A DNA stretch of 64,000 nt from Odontesthes bonariensis. Lineage: Eukaryota; Chordata; Actinopteri; Atheriniformes; Atherinopsidae. Below, piece by piece: positions 60,110 through 64,000 of the stretch. Below the pieces are notes generated by a model. That model searched no databases, was not told the origin of the DNA, and saw only the letters and a list, made by a program, of their open reading frames with translations. Both the position numbers and the translations under genes were made by a program. Within the stretch, counting starts at the first letter, position 1. Each line of letters begins with the position of its first letter. The stretch spans positions 34,837,429 through 34,901,428 of the forward strand of contig NC_134513.1 in assembly GCF_027942865.1 (NCBI RefSeq), written 5' to 3'.

Positions 60110-62651
60110 GGTGCTGCTATAAGCACAATGTCTCAGTTGGACACAGATTTTATATATTTACAGTTGTGATTTACTAAGTAGTTGATCAGTTTTTCAGGTA
60201 TGTAATTGTTGCTGTGTGTCAGCAGTTGGCTTGTGGGCGAAAGCAGAACGTGTCGCAGAACTGGTGTTTGTTGAAATGTGAAAACAGAGTATTAGACCTG
60301 GTGGAGGATGCACTCCTGGAGCACTTTCGTTTGTTTTAATGATGTCCACAGCAGGATTTAAAACTCTTACAAATATATTAAACATTAGTCTGCCTCTAAC
60401 TATAGTGTTATTATAAACCATTTATTACATGTTTATATTCTGCCCTTTATAGTCCTGTAAAAATACACCACTTATCCAGCTGTCTGAGGATATTTCTGCT
60501 TTGACTATTAACTAAAGATTTCACTCAAGCATGAGTGACATACTGTAGTGCGTATGAATACATATGAATGACAGTGGTTCTAGTGCAGATTTGACATAAG
60601 TCTTGATTGATTAAGGTAGAAAAACCCCACTTAATTGTCATTACCTTCTGTATTTGTGCTTGGGCTCATAAAAAAGCAGCATCCCTTCTTCTCTTCACAA
60701 TAATATAAAATGATATTGACTAAATTACATCCTCTCTTTTGATTTGACCGGAAAATCTTTGAATTTCACAAGTCAAACAAAGTGAGATTAAATGTAATCG
60801 GGCAACTTTGTTTAAAAATTTATATTAGGAGGAAACTCCCCTTATGGCGGGAATGAAAATCCCTTATATGGCAGGGAGGAAACTCCATATATGGCATGTT
60901 CCTGTGAGATGTTCAGGGCGTCATGGCCACGTTGGATTGATTGACTTCAGGGGGCTGGTTCATGAGTTTCAGGTGTCGGAATGAGGAAGATATAGGAGGG
61001 GGAGGAGGAAGGTTATTCTCTGTACAGATGGCTTTAAACAGATAGCACCATGTACAGTAAGCCCTCGATAAGCAGGTTAGAAACCAGAGAGGTTGGAGCT
61101 CTGCTGCAGCTCTCCCTGAAACACACAGCACATCAGCACAAATCACACTCATCGACAAATCATCATGAACTCCAAAACTTCACCAAACGACCTGGAAATT
61201 CAACTCATTGTCAAATCATAAGGAACTCAAAATCTTTTTCCAGACGAGTATAAGCTCTGTAAGTCATCACCACCACGTTATTATTACTTGTTATTCATAA
61301 ATTCTAAATGATCCGCATTAACATATGAATTAATGTCAGAATTAACACAAAATCTTCAAGAGTTATATTTGAAAAAAATGCTAAGTCACAAGAACTTTCT
61401 GAAAAGGACGGAGGAACATCCTCAGCTGTTTTAAGGTCCCAGAAGCTCACCAATGGTCCAGCTAAACTTGACTGGGGAAGCAGAATGGCACAAGGAGGAG
61501 GAGAACCCGTCTCATTATAATAAGTCAGCTCTTTGATCAGCGAATTTTCACATGTCGTGACCGGCAGCAGAGCTCTGCATACAGCTGATACATACAGCTC
61601 TGGCATCAAAAGCCCGCAAAAAGTAAAGATTTTATTGCATTTCTACCGATGGATCACTCTAAACCTGTACAAATGGAACCTACACAGCGAATATTTCATC
61701 AGTATTTGGAAAAACAAGCTCACAAGGTCACTCAAAGCGTTAAAATCAATATGGAGAGTAGAACGGGTCAGTGTTAGTCCTCACCAACTTCTTATATCTG
61801 AGTATTTGTTGGATTTCTAATCTTTGGTTGGACATAACAAGCAGTTTGAATTGGATCAACTTGCTCTCTTAATTGATATTTGAACAGTTTTCTTCTTATG
61901 TTTGTGTTTGTTGGTAGATATTTTAATTTTTCTATAAATTTAGTGTTATTTAGAGATTTTTCGTGATTCTTAGAAATTATGGGTTCAAGTTGCTCGAAAT
62001 TCAAGTTTCTTTTATAAGAACCTGCGGAGCCCTGACCTCACATTATGCTTGGTTTTTCATAGTACATAAAAATTTTTTTTTTTAGTTCAGTTTGTTCTTA
62101 AATGTAACTAATTAATTGTCTGAATTTTTCTACAAATGGTGATTTAAGACTTTTACGAACTTCCTGCTTTCTGGTTACTTTGTGCTGTGTTTGAGGCCTT
62201 GTGGATTAAGCTTTGGTTAACTCATGTTGTTGTTGTTCTCGTCATATTCTTCAGTTTAAATCTGTTGTTGGAAAGTATTATTTGTAGATTAACATAATTC
62301 TAGATTTGTTTTTGTCATAAAAAGTGTGTCCAGCTTACATAAATGCATTAAAATCACATACAAGTAGTTTTCTTGTTTTAACAGTGATTAACAGCTTTGG
62401 TTGAGAGTTCACTTTAAGAGCTGGTTGGTGTTGGTTGGACTAAATTAGTTCTTAAATTACGCAGAAGCTGGATGCAGAGGTCGGTGCCGCCAGTCGTTTG
62501 GCGTTGACTAAAGAGCTGATGAGCCAAAGTGTCTCTGAGAGTTTGGCCTTGGTGAAAAAGTCACTACTTAAATATTCTATCAAGGAGATGGCCTATCGGT
62601 TATGAGGTCACAGTTCAGGATGCCTAGAGGTGATTGGTCGGAGGGAAGAGG
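60110..62651 (-). other. shank3: Region downstream of SHANK3, probably including its 3' UTR
   Basis: AT-rich sequence following the SHANK3 stop on the minus strand. Candidate AATAAA signals on the minus strand occur near 61632 and 60420, but I cannot choose between them. A CArG-box pair lies at 60862-60894. Confidence 0.35.
60862..60894. promoter_or_regulatory. Pair of perfect CArG (SRF-type) boxes
   Basis: CCTTATATGG (60862-60871) and CCATATATGG (60885-60894) both fit CC(A/T)6GG, 23 bp apart. A shortened CCTTATGG lies at 60839-60846. The motifs sit in a local duplication ('ggaggaaactcc' twice). Confidence 0.4.
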
Positions 62652-63249
62652 TCAAGTGGAACCATCCAGCAGCTGTCTGAGGGCCCTCTCGATGTTGATT
62701 CGGTGTCCCAGTCTGGTGACCCCCAGCTCCACGTAGTCCTCCTTGCTGAGGGCGGGGAGATGGGAGCCTTCGATCTCGTGCTCCTGGAAGCGCTGGCGGT
62801 GTTCGGCCAGGCCCATGCTCTCCAGCCAATCACCCACGTCATATTTATTCCACAGGTTGAGGGGCCGCTGCCTCCATGGCCGAAGGGCCAACAAGGGCCC
62901 GCTGAGGACCGGGGAGGGGCAGGGGGAGGCGTGAGGTGAAGGCGAAGGAGAGCGGGATCTGGTTCGTGCACTGGCGCTTCGCATCACAAAGCGAACCTCC
63001 TTGGGTTCTGACGGGAGGCTGAGACTGGACGACTTCAGGATGGTTAGACCGCGACCAGAGCTCAGATCTGGCCTTTCAGAGCAGGGGGCGGGGGATGATG
63101 AGGGGAGCCCTACTGACCTATCGGAGGGGGAGGGAGAAGGGGAGGGGCTTCGGCGGGTGACGGGGTAACGACTTCCTGGTCGGACCGTGTAGCTGGCGCC
63201 AAATCCTCGCTGGGAGATGGTGTGGAGTTCACCGAGGCTGGAGAACAAC
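62652..63249 (-). CDS. shank3: SHANK3 last coding exon with SAM domain
   Basis: SHANK proteins are master scaffolds of the postsynaptic density; the C-terminal SAM domain self-assembles into sheets and drives synaptic targeting. The exon (198 codons and TGA) begins after the acceptor at 63251-63250 with LFSSLGELHTISQRGFGASY, then TVRPGSRYPVTRRSPSPSPS, a Ser/Pro/Arg-rich linker, ILKSSSLSLPSEPKEVRFVM, and the SAM domain in the last 65 or so residues (WNKYDVGDWLESMGLAEHRQ, HEIEGSHLPALSKEDYVELG, RLGHRINIERALRQLLDGST). SHANK3 is favoured over SHANK1/2 by these linker words and by TYMP next door. The end QLLDGST differs from the QLDGS I recall in mammals. Confidence 0.93.
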
Positions 63250-63841
63250 CTGCAGCACATCAGAGGCCACATTGATTATACCAACGCCGCCACAGTCTAA
63301 GCTCCACCCCCCGTTAGTTACCGTCTCCTGTCAAGCTTCTCCATTACCTCACTGAGGTTTACAAACACAGGGAGTAAAAATGATTTACTACAAGGCTGAA
63401 GCTAAGAGTCACTTCCACTGGTGAATGATCATGTGACTCATTAATAAATAAAGGAAGTCAAAACCAACAACTCCCCAGACTGTTTCAGGTCAACATGATG
63501 AAAATGTAAAGCTTGACAGGCCTGCTGTGATTGGTTACTGTGAAGCTGCGATTAGCCGCTGAGGTGGAAGCTCTCGTGTTTTATTCAAAGAAAACAGATG
63601 GTGCTTTAAACTCAGATTGTTAGTAGTTAGCTGTCTGAAAGGAGGTGAACATCAGTCAACTGTTAGGTCATGAAGATTTTTGTCTCTTAGCAAAAACAAG
63701 AAATGTTTACCAGAGATAAAAACCTACGATTTACTCTCTCCACTGTTCACGCATCTGGAACAACACAAGCGACAGATTGTTACCGCACACACTCAAACAC
63801 TGGAGACTGCAGCGTCTACATCATCGGGCAGGTTGACGTAC
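63250..63841 (-). other. shank3: SHANK3 intron
   Basis: Intron between the penultimate and last exons seen here. The donor is CAG|GTACGT on the minus strand and the acceptor GCTGCAG. Joining gives GGA-R-LFSS in frame. No further feature is seen. Confidence 0.7.
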
Positions 63842-64000
63842 CTGGCACCACCTACAGGGGACCTCCGGCCCGGGTCCAGGGGGCTCGGCTCCTCCCCCAG
63901 AGAGTGGCTATCTTTGTTGAGCAGCTGCAGCCGATTGGCCAGATCCAGCCCAGACCCCGCCCTGCTGCTCAGCTCCAGCGCCGACGCCGAGCGGCTGGTC
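63842..64000 (-). CDS. shank3: SHANK3 upstream exon, partial (runs off the window)
   Basis: The minus strand reads TSRSASALELSSRAGSGLDL, ANRLQLLNKDSHSLGEEPSP and LDPGRRSPVGGA plus a split Arg, then donor GTACGT. It matches the Pro/Ser-rich region shortly before the SAM exon of SHANK3. The 5' end lies beyond 64000. Confidence 0.88.

Noticed and set aside
62652..64000. Assignment as SHANK1 or SHANK2
   Set aside because: The linker words (RLFSSLGEL, ILKSSSLS, EPKEVRFV) and neighbouring TYMP fit SHANK3; SHANK2 remains a minor possibility.

Overview
The window is vertebrate nuclear DNA, most likely from a teleost fish and probably a percomorph. The evidence is short GT-AG introns (several of 80-110 bp) in genes that are long in mammals, many AT-rich non-coding tracts, and fish-type repeats: L2/CR1- and L1/Tx1-type LINEs, hAT, PIF/Harbinger, Tc1 and pogo DNA transposons, and several families of TTAA-flanked foldback MITEs. 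No bacterial, CRISPR or operon-like structure is present. Gene identities rest on recognising the translated exons, not on a database search.

Four protein-coding genes are visible. (1) GRIP1 (+), 3' two thirds only: 16 constitutive exons from 1170 to 17484 encoding PDZ4 to PDZ7 and the C-terminus, then a long 3' UTR to a poly(A) signal at 22801. (2) LSM8 (+), complete: four exons from 24930 to 28654, 96 aa, poly(A) signal at 28874. (3) TYMP, thymidine phosphorylase (-), complete: nine coding exons from 41864 down to 30133, 453 aa, with a probable non-coding first exon ending at 49266; it converges tail to tail on LSM8. (4) SHANK3 (-), 3' end only: the last exon (62652-63249) with the SAM domain, and part of the previous exon running off the window end. 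GRIP1 and SHANK3 both encode scaffolds of the excitatory postsynaptic density. LSM8 is a U6 snRNP ring subunit and TYMP a nucleoside-salvage enzyme. I see no sign that the four act in one pathway; the neighbourhood looks like old synteny (TYMP and SHANK3 are also close on human 22q13.33).

The most informative non-genic structure is nested transposons whose order of insertion can be read from target-site duplications. An L1/Tx1-type LINE lies inside an L2 element in TYMP intron 1 (exact 15-bp duplication). A Harbinger element lies six bases inside the end of a TTAA element in TYMP intron 6. A TTAA MITE lies inside a Tc1 copy, and an L2 tail inside a piggyBac relic, both upstream of TYMP. A 920-bp foldback palindrome sits in TYMP intron 6. 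Minisatellites of 25, 30 and 21 bp lie in a GRIP1 intron, the GRIP1 3' UTR and the TYMP-SHANK3 spacer.

I did not find a convincing new biological system. The best leads are two in-frame candidate micro-exons in GRIP1, a transposon end 11-15 bp from a TYMP splice donor, a weak/strong tandem donor pair in TYMP, a CArG-box pair downstream of SHANK3, and the nested transposons.
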